Shown: positions 8,859 through 17,659 of the stretch, piece by piece
How positions within the stretch are numbered: position 1 is the stretch's first letter
How the letters are laid out: the number at the start of each line of letters is the position of its first letter
NCBI RefSeq assembly: GCF_022898935.1
Contig: NZ_JALIRP010000002.1
Coordinates: forward strand, 558,001 to 622,000
Length of the DNA: 64,000 bases
From: Paenibacillus mangrovi
GTDB taxonomy: Bacteria > Bacillota > Bacilli > Paenibacillales > Paenibacillaceae
Reading direction: 5' to 3'
Notes under the pieces: model-generated
Databases searched by the model: none
Told to the model about the DNA's origin: nothing
Seen by the model: only the letters and a program-made list of their open reading frames with translations
Position numbers and translations under genes: made by a program

Positions 8859-9743
8859 CTATTCCTTCACGCTTCCCATTACCAGGCCGGTCATGAAATA
8901 TTTTTGCAAAAACGGATAGACGGCCATGATCGGCAATGCGCCTATAAAGATTTGCGCCGCACGTGTAGTCCGATCCGAGATCTCCGACAAGGTTTTAACA
9001 TCCTCTGCGCGCATGTTGGCGAAATCTTGTTGAATGATAGCAGTCTGCAAATAAGTGGCGAGCGGGTAATGACTTGGTGAATTCACGAGCATGAGGCCAT
9101 CGAACCAGGAATTCCAGTGCCCGACGATTGTGAACAGCGTGACCGTCGCAATAGCGGGCATGGACAGCGGGAGATAAATTCTCCAAAGTGTTATCCAATG
9201 ATTTGCTCCATCGATGAAGCTCGATTCCTCCAGCTCTTTGGGCAATCCCCGAAAAAAATTGAGCAGCAGAATGACATTAAACACGGTCACCGCCCCCGGA
9301 ATGACTAGCGCCCAAATCGTATCCATTAAATGCGTGTATTTGATCGTCAAGTACCATGGAATTAATCCGCCGCTGAATAAGATAGTAATTACAAAATACC
9401 AGGCATAAACGGACCTCATCCGGAAATCCTTCACTTCTTTGGAAAGCGCGTATCCCAGCGTTACGGTTAAAAACATACTAATACCAGTACCCAATACTAC
9501 CCGCTGAATGGAAATCAGGAATGACCCCAGAAAATCTTTCTTCTTCAAAATGAATTCATATGATTTCAGTGAGAATTCGACCGGCCATAGCTTGACTAGC
9601 CCTGCCGCTGCAGCGCTGCTGGAGCTGAATGAGACGGCGATGACCTGGATGACGGGAAGGATGCAGAGCAGCGAGAGCGCGATCAAAAATATAAGATTGC
9701 AAATATTGAATAGGCTCCGCGTTACGGAGGCGCGTTGAATCAT
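8859..9743 (-). CDS. Carbohydrate ABC transporter permease, LplC/YtcP type
   Basis: A 294-residue membrane protein with six predicted hydrophobic segments and the cytoplasmic EAA loop (LEESSFIDGANHWITLWRIYLPLS), where the ATPase docks. The ending YPFLQKYFMTGLVMGSVKE is characteristic of LplC/YtcP-type CUT1 permeases. The ATG follows GGGGGG by 7 bases. It is the last gene of the kinase-regulator-lipoprotein-permease-permease set and pairs with the LplB-type permease 21 bases upstream. No ATPase gene lies nearby; a shared MsmK-type ATPase elsewhere in the genome is the usual solution. The substrate is likely an oligosaccharide, unspecified. Confidence 0.92.
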   Translation of the reverse strand: MIQRASVTRSLFNICNLIFLIALSLLCILPVIQVIAVSFSSSSAAAAGLVKLWPVEFSLKSYEFILKKKDFLGSFLISIQRVVLGTGISMFLTVTLGYALSKEVKDFRMRSVYAWYFVITILFSGGLIPWYLTIKYTHLMDTIWALVIPGAVTVFNVILLLNFFRGLPKELEESSFIDGANHWITLWRIYLPLSMPAIATVTLFTIVGHWNSWFDGLMLVNSPSHYPLATYLQTAIIQQDFANMRAEDVKTLSEISDRTTRAAQIFIGALPIMAVYPFLQKYFMTGLVMGSVKE

Positions 9744-9764
9744 TGTGTTACCCCCCTATTCCAG

Positions 9765-10664
9765 TTAAAAAATTCGGTAATTCGCAAACCGGTACGCCAA
9801 CCAATAAGACACCGAGATCAGCAGAAAGGAAACGAACGATTTCAGTAATCCAATAGCGGTTGCCGGACCATATTGGGCATCTGAGACACCAATGCGGTAA
9901 ATCAATGTATCCAAAATATCTCCGCTTTCGTAAACTTGAGGACTGTATAAATTAAACACTTGGTCGAATCCAGCATTTAACACATTACCTAAACTTAACG
10001 TAGTCATCAGAATAACGATCGGTAAAATTCCCGGCAGTGTGATATGAAGAGTTTGCTTCCAACGGTTGGCACCGTCAATGATGGCCGCTTCATACAGGGA
10101 GGGGTTAATGCTTGTCAGTGCAGCCAGAAATACGATGGTATTAAAGCCAAAATTTTTCCATGTATCCGTTAGAACGAGTGTAATGGGAAACCACTTGTTA
10201 TCGCCAAGGAAGTATATAGGATCGATGCCGAACCAACCCAAAGCCTGATTAACAATACCGTTCTGAATAGATAGGATATCGATGAAGATACCGGCAAGAA
10301 TGACCCATGACAGGAAATAAGGAAAGTAGATTAACGTTTGAATGCTGCGCTTCACAGCCTTTTTTCGGATTTCATTCAACAGTAAAGCGATGATGATCGG
10401 TACGATATTTCCCAAAATGATTTTCATAGAAGCAATGTAGATGGTGTTCCATATAATGCGGTACGTGTTCGGCATTTCCAGAACGTATTCCAGATTCGTG
10501 AGTCCAGTCCACGTCGAGCCAAAAACTCCTTTGATAGGATTGAAATCCTGAAACGCTATAATGTTACCGAACATAGGAATATATGAGTAAATAAAAACAA
10601 TAACTATGCTAGGAAATACTAGGATATGCAACGGTAGCTCACGGCGCCATTTACCGGTTTTCAT
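9765..10664 (-). CDS. Carbohydrate ABC transporter permease, LplB type
   Basis: A 299-residue polytopic membrane protein of the CUT1 family. It begins with a short cytoplasmic tail and a first membrane segment (ILVFPSIVIVFIYSYIPMFG), then the PxxGxxxAFQDFNP motif typical of LplB/YteP, and an EAA loop (LYEAAIIDGANRWKQTLHITLPG). It forms the heterodimeric channel with the downstream LplC-type permease and receives substrate from the lipoprotein encoded 89 bases upstream. Confidence 0.92.
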   Translation of the reverse strand: MKTGKWRRELPLHILVFPSIVIVFIYSYIPMFGNIIAFQDFNPIKGVFGSTWTGLTNLEYVLEMPNTYRIIWNTIYIASMKIILGNIVPIIIALLLNEIRKKAVKRSIQTLIYFPYFLSWVILAGIFIDILSIQNGIVNQALGWFGIDPIYFLGDNKWFPITLVLTDTWKNFGFNTIVFLAALTSINPSLYEAAIIDGANRWKQTLHITLPGILPIVILMTTLSLGNVLNAGFDQVFNLYSPQVYESGDILDTLIYRIGVSDAQYGPATAIGLLKSFVSFLLISVSYWLAYRFANYRIF

Positions 10665-10753
10665 CTGTCATCCCACCTTCCGGTTGTGAAATAAAGAAAG
10701 GAAAAAAAAGCCAATCTCTTTCTCCATGTTTCCTTTTCATTATTTGTACCTTT

Positions 10754-12457
10754 TTATTTGTTTTGAGTTGCAGCCCATTCATTTACTTCTTTCGTAATTT
10801 GGTCGCCTCCGGATTTTTTCCAGTTATCCACGAATTTGTCGAATTCATCTAACGGCGCGCCAACGATGATCTTCGTGATCATTTCTTTCTCTAAATTGAG
10901 CAGTGTCGACCATTTGAGCGTCATGGTTTGGGTCTGCACGCTAGTGCGATATTCATTTGTATACAGAAGATCGTTTTCCTTATAGTGATTCAGGACGGCG
11001 AAGGAGGAATTTTCTGGACCTGCCTGACGTACCGTCGACCAAAACGTTTGATCGCCATTCATGAACGCCTGATAAGCATCGTAGTCCGCCTTTTGCTCTC
11101 CGTTCATTGCCGATGGATCATTGGATGCCACAGCATTCTTCAATGCCTCGTAACGTCCGGGAACATCCTTATTGGGCGGAAAGCCATACACGAACGGCCA
11201 CTTGAATGCTTCAAGACGGTCCTTCGTCACTCCCCATGTGTTCCAATCGCCTGTTTCTCCGAAAAATTTCTCAAAGTTCATGTTAAACATCTTTACTATG
11301 ACTTCGGGATGCTTATAGTTTTTATTCACAACATAGTATGTTCCGATCGGGAAGCCTACGGAAGGACGAGCTGGTTTATCATCGATAGAAGGAATCGGAT
11401 ACGCTTTCCAATCCATATTCGGATTCAGCTTGCGCGCATCGTCAAATGGATAGTAGGGATTGGAGTTTGCCCCAAACGTAATGCCTAATTTATTTTGTCC
11501 GAGAAGCTCCGCCTCCTTGGCAGCGTCCTTCGCTCCGAATTCCTTATCGATTAATCCGGATTTGTACAGCTCCTGCAGCTTCGCAAGGGCAGGCTTCATT
11601 TCCGGCTGGATCGCCCCATACGTCAACTGACCAGAAGCATCCTTGATCCATGTCCCGCTCGGATTAGCATGATATGCATTGAAGAAACTCTCCAAATCGG
11701 CAAAACCATCATAAATGTTCTTGTTCGCTGCCAATCCTACAACACCTTTGCCGCCATCACCATTCGGATCCTTGGTAGCGAAGGCTTCCATGATGTTGAA
11801 TACATCCTGCATATTTTCGGGGTCAGGCAAGTTTAACTTCTTCATCCAGTCCGAACGAATCCAAAGAACGTTAGCATCTGTAATATTCCCATTAAATCCG
11901 GGTATCCCCAAAAGCTTTCCATCGATCGTAGCGGAAGTCATAGCCATACCGCCATCCTGCTTGGCCACATCCTTCGTATAAGGGGATGCGTATTTCTCGA
12001 ACACCTCTGTAAGGTCAGCTAACTGTCCGTTCTCCGCCAGTTGCTTGAACTGCTTGGCATTCACAGCCACAATATCCGGTAGCTCGCCGGAAGCGATCAT
12101 GAGGTTCAACTTTTTGCTAAAGGCACTATCACTTCCGCCGGAGTTGTCTGCAACCCAATCATAGATCAGATTAATGCCAAGCTCGTCCTTGTAAGCCCTT
12201 GTCCAGAGGTTATTGCCGATATCCTCTCCCTGCGGGAATTTATAGCTTCCGTTAATCCCGCGTACCGCATGGACATCAATAGGGGTCTCGTATTTCCCAA
12301 GTGGCCCCGCAGCATCTGCTGTCGTTGGTGTGTTCTTGCCGCCGGCAGGGGACTGACTGCTTGCTGCTTGATTGTCTGAATTGCTGCATGCCGTAGTTAG
12401 CAGGGCGACACTTATGAAGCAAGCCATAGCCGTAGATATAACCTTTCGTCTGTTCAA
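10754..12457 (-). CDS. Extracellular solute-binding lipoprotein, LplA/YtcQ type
   Basis: 567 residues, longer than classic maltose-binding proteins and typical of the Paenibacillus LplA/YtcQ group. The signal peptide ends in a lipobox (LTTAC, Cys24) followed by a Ser/Asn/Gln-rich linker. The mature domain carries family features such as DLTEVFEKYASPYTKD, GKLLGIPGFNG, LWIRSDWMKKLNLPDPE and DPNGDGGKGVVGLAA. The start is TTG at 12457 with GGGGGA 7 bases upstream; a TATAAT element at 12506-12511 lies about 50 bp upstream on the same strand. It binds an oligosaccharide at the outer membrane face and hands it to the two permeases downstream. Confidence 0.93.
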   Translation of the reverse strand: MNRRKVISTAMACFISVALLTTACSNSDNQAASSQSPAGGKNTPTTADAAGPLGKYETPIDVHAVRGINGSYKFPQGEDIGNNLWTRAYKDELGINLIYDWVADNSGGSDSAFSKKLNLMIASGELPDIVAVNAKQFKQLAENGQLADLTEVFEKYASPYTKDVAKQDGGMAMTSATIDGKLLGIPGFNGNITDANVLWIRSDWMKKLNLPDPENMQDVFNIMEAFATKDPNGDGGKGVVGLAANKNIYDGFADLESFFNAYHANPSGTWIKDASGQLTYGAIQPEMKPALAKLQELYKSGLIDKEFGAKDAAKEAELLGQNKLGITFGANSNPYYPFDDARKLNPNMDWKAYPIPSIDDKPARPSVGFPIGTYYVVNKNYKHPEVIVKMFNMNFEKFFGETGDWNTWGVTKDRLEAFKWPFVYGFPPNKDVPGRYEALKNAVASNDPSAMNGEQKADYDAYQAFMNGDQTFWSTVRQAGPENSSFAVLNHYKENDLLYTNEYRTSVQTQTMTLKWSTLLNLEKEMITKIIVGAPLDEFDKFVDNWKKSGGDQITKEVNEWAATQNK

Positions 12458-12566
12458 ACCAACTTCCCCCTCATCGTATAGTGTTGTATTACTCTCTTCC
12501 TCTGTATTATAGGAGGGTGGTTTGTGCGCTATCTACTGACGCATCTATACCTTTTGTAACCAATAT

Positions 12567-14201
12567 TTACTTCTGCAGTTCGCGATATTCCTGCGGTGTA
12601 AGTTTGGTGATCGATTTGAAGAACCGGTAAAAGGACCGTTCGGACAGGAACCCGACACGCTCCGAAATATCGCTCATCCGAATGCCGGGATTTCTAAGGA
12701 GCTCCTTGGACTTCTGCAGCCTGACTTGTTTGATCGTCTCTGTAACCGACTCCCCTGTATGATGCTTGTATAATCTCGACAAGTACGATGGGTTGAGCGA
12801 CACGAAATCGCTTAAACGAGTCAAGGAAAGGTCTCCGTTCAAATACTCATGTATATATTTCTTGATCTTCGTGATGACGTCGTTCTCGGAGTTCGTATAT
12901 CCCTCAGATCGATGATTAAAAATCAACTCCGCTAATTCTCGCAAATAATCAAACGCCGAGTTCCATGTCTTATGGGCTTGCATCATCGTCAGCTTATCTA
13001 GGTCCATCTGTTCGGCAGCCAGGCGGAGGACAGAGCTGTAATTCAGAATGGAGATGTAAATGACGACTAGCATATAGTACCACTCCGTTCTGGCTTTCTC
13101 AGTCTGCGCATCCTGGGCAGCAAGCAAAGCGGTTATCCGATCAAATGCAGCCAAGTAGGCTTCACGTCGTCCGGCTTCCAAATCATTTTTTAAGTCGATC
13201 CATAAATGAGTCTGTAAGGGACTTTTTACAGGTTCGAATCGGCCGTGATCCGTACCATAGGCTTGGTCGGTCAATAATAGCTCTTGACCCAAGCCAAGCC
13301 CATATCCGAATAAACGTTTAATCGTTATAAAGCGGATAGGCAGCTCCTCCCACCCGCAAGGCTTGCTGGCTACTATAATGGAGAGTTTGATCTTGAGCAA
13401 TTGCCTGCTTGTATGTTGGATTTGCTCCAAAGTACCTTGGACAAACCTAAGGATTTGATCCCACGAATCTACAGCATCTGATTTCGGTTGGATGAACCAA
13501 ACCATGCGGAAGCGTTCGTAATCCGTGAAAGTGACACGAGTCGAAACACCTAGCAATTCTTCTGAAATATTTTGCACCGCATATATGATCAAGGCCCGGT
13601 CGAATGTGCTTAGGCCCTCCCGCCATTCATCTACGCGGCCTACAACTAAAAGAACGGGTTGGGAAGGGTGGAGTGAAATGGACAGCTGAGTAAACTGATT
13701 GTGAAGGTTGCCGAGCGCATAGGATTCTCCTTGAAGAATATCGCGAAGGTAATCTTTCTGAATATAAGGTAGCGCCCGCTGCAGCAAAATCGTTGTTTTC
13801 TGAAGCGTGCTATGCATGTCCATCTCTTCGTCCAGCTTCGCGATTGCTTTCTTGACGGATCCGATAATGGTTTCGTCGGTCTCCGTTTTAAGCACGAAAT
13901 CGAACGATCCGTTTCGCATCGCTTCGTGGATATAGGTAAATTCGTTATAGCCTGTCAGGAAAATGACCTTGCAACGTGGCCAAAGCTCCATAATTCGCTG
14001 CTGTAGTTGGAGTCCGGTTATTCCAGGCATCTGAATATCGGACAGAACAATGTCAATCTTCGTTTGCTTGAGCCAATCGATCGCCTCTAGCACATTGTAG
14101 GCACGATACACCTCCAGCTCCATGTCTGTTTGCTCTTGAAATAGATCGGCCATCCCGTCCACAATCACATCTTCGTCGTCAATAATCAACAATCGGTACA
14201 T
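12567..14201 (-). CDS. Two-component response regulator, YesN type (receiver plus AraC DNA-binding domain)
   Basis: 544 residues. The N-terminal receiver domain shows the acidic pair (LLIIDDED), the phosphoacceptor Asp in VLSDIQMPG and a downstream Lys (FVLKTE). A long middle region of unassigned fold follows, then a C-terminal AraC-type double helix-turn-helix (NPSYLSRLYKHHTGESVTETI, RMSDISERVGFLSERSFYRFFK). The ATG at 14201 has GGGAGG at 6 bases and overlaps the end of the kinase gene by 23 bases, so the two are translationally coupled. It likely activates the downstream importer operon in response to the partner kinase. Confidence 0.94.
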   Translation of the reverse strand: MYRLLIIDDEDVIVDGMADLFQEQTDMELEVYRAYNVLEAIDWLKQTKIDIVLSDIQMPGITGLQLQQRIMELWPRCKVIFLTGYNEFTYIHEAMRNGSFDFVLKTETDETIIGSVKKAIAKLDEEMDMHSTLQKTTILLQRALPYIQKDYLRDILQGESYALGNLHNQFTQLSISLHPSQPVLLVVGRVDEWREGLSTFDRALIIYAVQNISEELLGVSTRVTFTDYERFRMVWFIQPKSDAVDSWDQILRFVQGTLEQIQHTSRQLLKIKLSIIVASKPCGWEELPIRFITIKRLFGYGLGLGQELLLTDQAYGTDHGRFEPVKSPLQTHLWIDLKNDLEAGRREAYLAAFDRITALLAAQDAQTEKARTEWYYMLVVIYISILNYSSVLRLAAEQMDLDKLTMMQAHKTWNSAFDYLRELAELIFNHRSEGYTNSENDVITKIKKYIHEYLNGDLSLTRLSDFVSLNPSYLSRLYKHHTGESVTETIKQVRLQKSKELLRNPGIRMSDISERVGFLSERSFYRFFKSITKLTPQEYRELQK

Positions 14202-15948
14202 TCGGTACCTCCCTAATCGGAATGCATATCTCGGTTCGCAACCCGCCAAGGAAGCTGCGCTTTACAAGGACACCGGCATCGGTCCCGAACTTCAATTGCA
14301 GACGCCGATGCACATTGATTAATCCCGTCGTTTCCATATGTTCATTATGAGAATTCAGTTTGGCTTCAAGAATACTCAATTGCTCGTCAGTCAATTCTTC
14401 TCCATTGTCCTCAACAGCAATACAAATCAGTTCCATCTTTACTTCACAAGAAACGCGGATGATTCCGTTCGTAATCTTGTTCTGCAGTCCGTACTGGTAG
14501 GCGTTCTCCAGAAGAGGCTGAATGATAAGCCTTGGTACATTCAGAGAAGCATACGTGCACGGCATATCAACAAAATCGGTCCGCAGTCTCTTGCGGAAAC
14601 GAGCCATCTGGATGTCCGCATAGGTACGGGCGTGTAACCACTCCGCTTCCAGCGTTACCTCATCATCCGCATTTCTCGTAATATATTGAAAATAATTACC
14701 GAGGTGTTCAACAAAGCTAATTGCGTTTTTATTGTCATCCGCCGCTATCATGCGCTTCAGGACAAAAAAGCTGTTATACAAAAAGTGCGGATTGATTTGC
14801 GACTGCAGCTGCTTCAGCTCCGCGCGCTGGCTATGAATCTTTTGTTCGTACACTTCCTGGATCAACGTGTTCAGTCGGCTGATCATAGCATTAAACTGCC
14901 GATACAGATAACCGAATTCAAAGGCCGTTTTGTAGGGGATCGAAATGTCCATATTGCCGCTCTCCACGCGGCGAAAAGCGGATACAAGTGAACGCAGAGG
15001 CTTATGGATCATCCGATAAATCCAATAAGAGAAAAAGATGATTACTGCTACTGATAATACGGACAGCACTAACAGCATCACGAAATAATGACTAAGGGGA
15101 TCGAGAATTTGTTTCTCCGGCACATACACGAGCAGGGTTGCATCCAGCATCTCGGATGGTTCGTACGTGACGAGGTAGAACTGATTGTCAATCTTGAGAC
15201 GTTCGCTTCCCGCTTTATGATCGTTGGGTTTGTTCTCCCATAGCTTCTTCAAGGTTTGAATAAGCGCAGCTTCTCGGGCTTCTTGGGTGGAAGTGATATA
15301 CCAATCTTGCTCTCTCGCAAATAATACGGCCCCCCCTTCCGCTGTATTGGGAATTTGCTTAAGCACGTCTCTCAGGCTTCTCAAAGAAATCTCAACCTTA
15401 ATGATCGAAGTCGGCGCCTGCGCTGCGGTTAGACCTAAGGGGAATAAGCTGCCCATGAAGAGGCGGGCGTCCAGCATGGTAAAAGGCGACAGCGTTTTAT
15501 ATTGCACAGAGCGAATCTCGCTTATTTCTTTAGCCGGAATGGCCGCCTCGTCATAGCCGCTCCCATGAATCGTAATTCCCATCGAGGGGATGTACAACTT
15601 CGAACTTGAAATATACTGGCTAGAATTATTCAATAGAAAGAGTTTGCTCTCCAACCGATTCAACATTTTAAACCGTTCAAAGGTGGGGATATTCGGGTAC
15701 AAATTGCTTAAAGTAGACAAGTCGCCGTCATTAATGAAATCCCGCATGGATTTGGTCACCCGACTCAATTCGGCTTCATACGAGGATAAGTAGAAATGAA
15801 CCCGGGATTGCATCGAATTCGTAATTTCCTGACGGACGCTTGCCGCACCTGACATGTTGATGTATAGACTTAAGGTATACATTGGAATAATCGACAATAA
15901 AAAGGTTAATACCAGGTTGAGATAAATAGATGATTGCCGTAGACGCAT
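14179..15948 (-). CDS. Sensor histidine kinase, YesM type
   Basis: About 589 residues. A first membrane helix (LNLVLTFLLSIIPMYTLSLYI) is followed by a ~270-residue extracellular sensor, a second membrane helix (FVMLLVLSVLSVAVIIFFSYWIY), a HAMP linker (FRRVESGNMDISIPYKTAFE), and the short His_kinase domain of this family with the phosphoacceptor His in QINPHFLYNSF. The ATP-binding module shows IQPLLENAYQYGL and VEDNG. The ATG at 15948 with AGGAGG 11 bases upstream is preferred to the overlapping GTG. It is transcribed just downstream of direct-repeat copy A, which carries a candidate promoter. Confidence 0.94.
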   Translation of the reverse strand: MRLRQSSIYLNLVLTFLLSIIPMYTLSLYINMSGAASVRQEITNSMQSRVHFYLSSYEAELSRVTKSMRDFINDGDLSTLSNLYPNIPTFERFKMLNRLESKLFLLNNSSQYISSSKLYIPSMGITIHGSGYDEAAIPAKEISEIRSVQYKTLSPFTMLDARLFMGSLFPLGLTAAQAPTSIIKVEISLRSLRDVLKQIPNTAEGGAVLFAREQDWYITSTQEAREAALIQTLKKLWENKPNDHKAGSERLKIDNQFYLVTYEPSEMLDATLLVYVPEKQILDPLSHYFVMLLVLSVLSVAVIIFFSYWIYRMIHKPLRSLVSAFRRVESGNMDISIPYKTAFEFGYLYRQFNAMISRLNTLIQEVYEQKIHSQRAELKQLQSQINPHFLYNSFFVLKRMIAADDNKNAISFVEHLGNYFQYITRNADDEVTLEAEWLHARTYADIQMARFRKRLRTDFVDMPCTYASLNVPRLIIQPLLENAYQYGLQNKITNGIIRVSCEVKMELICIAVEDNGEELTDEQLSILEAKLNSHNEHMETTGLINVHRRLQLKFGTDAGVLVKRSFLGGLRTEICIPIREVPNVPIVDY

Positions 15949-15981
15949 TTGTTTCCCCACCTCCTAATATCCCATGAAAGA

Positions 15982-16098
15982 AATAAAGCAACCGACGGAA
16001 TCCCGTAAGCTGCCTTATTAACCTATTATAAGTCTAATCAACATAATCTTCCACTTACTATTTTTGATTTATTATGACCAATTTTTATGTGACAGGCT
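15982..16098. repeat. Direct repeat copy A (~117 bp) containing promoter-like and hairpin sequence
   Basis: About 85% identical by eye to 17211-17330 in the same orientation. Both copies start AATAAAGCAACCGAC, end near GACCAATTTTTAYGTGA, and contain on the minus strand a TATAAT box followed by a hairpin. The inner stem is ACGG/CCGT here and ACAG/CTGT in copy B, a compensatory change. This copy lies immediately before the YesM-type kinase gene. Confidence 0.85.
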
Positions 16099-16126
16099 GC
16101 CGACTCAGCCGGCAGCCTGTTTTTTA
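16092..16126. terminator. Strong hairpin with T run, probable terminator
   Basis: ACAGGCTGCCG pairs with CGGCAGCCTGT, followed on the plus strand by six T. On the minus strand the tail is A-rich rather than T-rich. It lies downstream of the secreted peptidase gene and a short coding remnant, which probably owned it originally. Confidence 0.6.
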
Positions 16127-16158
16127 CAATCCTTTATCCCGTTGATTCCATTCGCCTG

Positions 16159-16260
16159 TTACTCGATTGACATTCCAAGCTTTTTATCCCCGAACGACAC
16201 GGACTCCATGCCCGCTTCTTTCCAGTACCGAACGCTTTTGATTACTGACAGGTTCTTTCT
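16159..16260 (-). pseudogene. C-terminal coding remnant in frame with the preceding peptidase gene
   Basis: Directly after the peptidase stop codon the same frame stays open for 33 codons (ending RYWKEAGMESVSFGDKKLG and a TAA at 16159-16161). The composition looks like protein and it sits just before a terminator hairpin. It has no start or ribosome binding site of its own. It is either the tail of an unrelated gene deleted when the peptidase segment arrived, or an extension lost by a nonsense change. The family is not recognised. Confidence 0.45.
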
Positions 16261-17010
16261 TTACTCTGATTTAATTTTATATTTGGTTTTCACATCAGGA
16301 TTGTTAATATATTCCGCCCACAAATCTTCAACTGATTGCCCTGTTATTTCTTTAAAATCATTAATATGGAAAGTATTCTGTTGCATTTGTTTGTTTAATA
16401 TATCTACTACTTTATTATTCTTGTTTTGTTCGATCCATAAGAGAAAGCGTGCAGTCTCTCCATAACCACTATTATAATTATCAGTTTCTTTGGGTTCTCT
16501 AAATTTCCAATCATCATGGTGAGGTCCGTATACATATCTAACATAATCTGCTATTCCTTCTGTAATCCACCATGTCTCATCGTCATACCTTGGATACGCT
16601 TGTACAATGTGTGTTAATTCATGTGTAAATAGCCCTAAATCCCATGGATGATTAAGGATCCATTTAGAGCTTACAACAATCAACCCATCATCTGCATATG
16701 CTACTCCATCGTATGTAGGATCGAATTTTAAAATCACTTTTTTGGTTGCAGTTTTTGGGTCAGCAGCATACTTTGTTAATAATTTTGGATAGACATCAAA
16801 ATATAGTTCAACAAAATCACTAATAATAGGCTTGATTGCTGGATTATCCACCTCATTAATCACTTCTAAGATATATCCACGTTTTTCATATTGTCCCCCA
16901 GATTCAACAACATGAGATTTATTAGCGCTTTCATTTGCCAAAACATGATGGGTACTTAAAGTACTTAAAAGTATAACTGCACAGACTACACTACTTAACA
17001 GCTTTTTCAT
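16261..17010 (-). CDS. Secreted zinc metallopeptidase of the basic secretory protein (BSP) family
   Basis: 249 residues with a Sec signal peptide (about residues 1-25, cleavage near LA|NES) and no lipobox. HELTH at 130-134 is the zinc-binding HExxH helix and Glu151 in WWITEGIADYVRY is the typical downstream acidic ligand region of the plant basic secretory protein family, also found in bacteria. VPI-like architecture VILKFDPTYDGVAYADDGLIVVSSKWI precedes it. It is presumed to act outside the cell on proteins or peptides. The gene lies between two ~118-bp direct repeats, and copy B supplies a candidate promoter 5' to it. It looks like a later insertion between fdhA and the kinase gene. Confidence 0.85.
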   Translation of the reverse strand: MKKLLSSVVCAVILLSTLSTHHVLANESANKSHVVESGGQYEKRGYILEVINEVDNPAIKPIISDFVELYFDVYPKLLTKYAADPKTATKKVILKFDPTYDGVAYADDGLIVVSSKWILNHPWDLGLFTHELTHIVQAYPRYDDETWWITEGIADYVRYVYGPHHDDWKFREPKETDNYNSGYGETARFLLWIEQNKNNKVVDILNKQMQQNTFHINDFKEITGQSVEDLWAEYINNPDVKTKYKIKSE

Positions 17011-17210
17011 GAAAGATCGATCCTCCTAGATCTATTATTCAGATTTGATAGATAGAATATAAGATTCTAGATGACTATACTTTTAAGCGGTATGACCTTT
17101 AATCAGCATGAAATCATGTTAACTATTAAAAAACTATATCCCTCCTTCCTTTGTATGTTAATTTCTCATGACTCATTGATCACTTTGTCTTGACGATCCT
17201 ATCATCCTGT

Positions 17211-17330
17211 AATAAAGCAACCGACAGAATCCTGTAAGCTGCTTTATTAAACCGATTATAAGTCTAACCGACACAATCCTCCACTGACTATTATTGATTT
17301 TATTATGACCAATTTTTACGTGAAACGGCA
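17211..17330. repeat. Direct repeat copy B (~120 bp) containing promoter-like and hairpin sequence
   Basis: Second copy of the 15982-16098 element. On the minus strand it carries TATAAT followed by a hairpin whose outer arms AATAAAGCA/TGCTTTATT and inner arms ACAG/CTGT pair completely. It points towards the BSP peptidase gene about 200 bp downstream, so it may supply that gene's promoter and leader. Confidence 0.85.
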
Positions 17331-17333
17331 TCC

Positions 17334-17590
17334 TCAATTTCCATCAACCTCGAACCGGTAAACACCAATCTTTCCATCGATTTTGTCCAGTAGTTCTATT
17401 CCTACATAGCTTCTTTTGGCGGCCAGCAATTCGAACAGATTCTCCGCACTCTGCTCTACGGTGAACCAGTAAGCGTGAAAATCCATTGGATTCACCTGGC
17501 TTGTTCTTGGGATCAAATACTGTACGGGCAGGACGCCGTCGGAAATTCGAAACGCTTCATTGGAAGGGGGGGAGCAAATCTAATGCGTTT
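17334..17590 (-). pseudogene. C-terminal gene remnant, unknown family
   Basis: An open frame of about 80 codons without a credible start ends in a TGA right beside repeat copy B. The translation (ISDGVLPVQYLIPRTSQVN, FHAYWFTVEQSAENLFELL, VGIELLDKIDGKIGVYRFEV) has the composition of a real protein. It starts inside or next to the fdhA terminator, so the front of the gene is lost. Not recognised; probably the truncated 3' end of a gene left by the rearrangement that created the repeats. Confidence 0.45.
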
Positions 17591-17604
17591 TGAGTAGGCC
17601 TAAG

Positions 17605-17657
17605 AAAAATGCAAAAAAGGATAACCGTAGGTTGCGGTTGTCCTTTTTTGCATTTTT
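17605..17657. terminator. Long bidirectional terminator after the formaldehyde dehydrogenase gene
   Basis: AAAAATGCAAAAAAGGA pairs with TCCTTTTTTGCATTTTT, with an inner AACCG/CGGTT stem. It begins two bases after the fdhA stop and has T runs in both directions. Confidence 0.9.
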
Positions 17658-17659
17658 AT

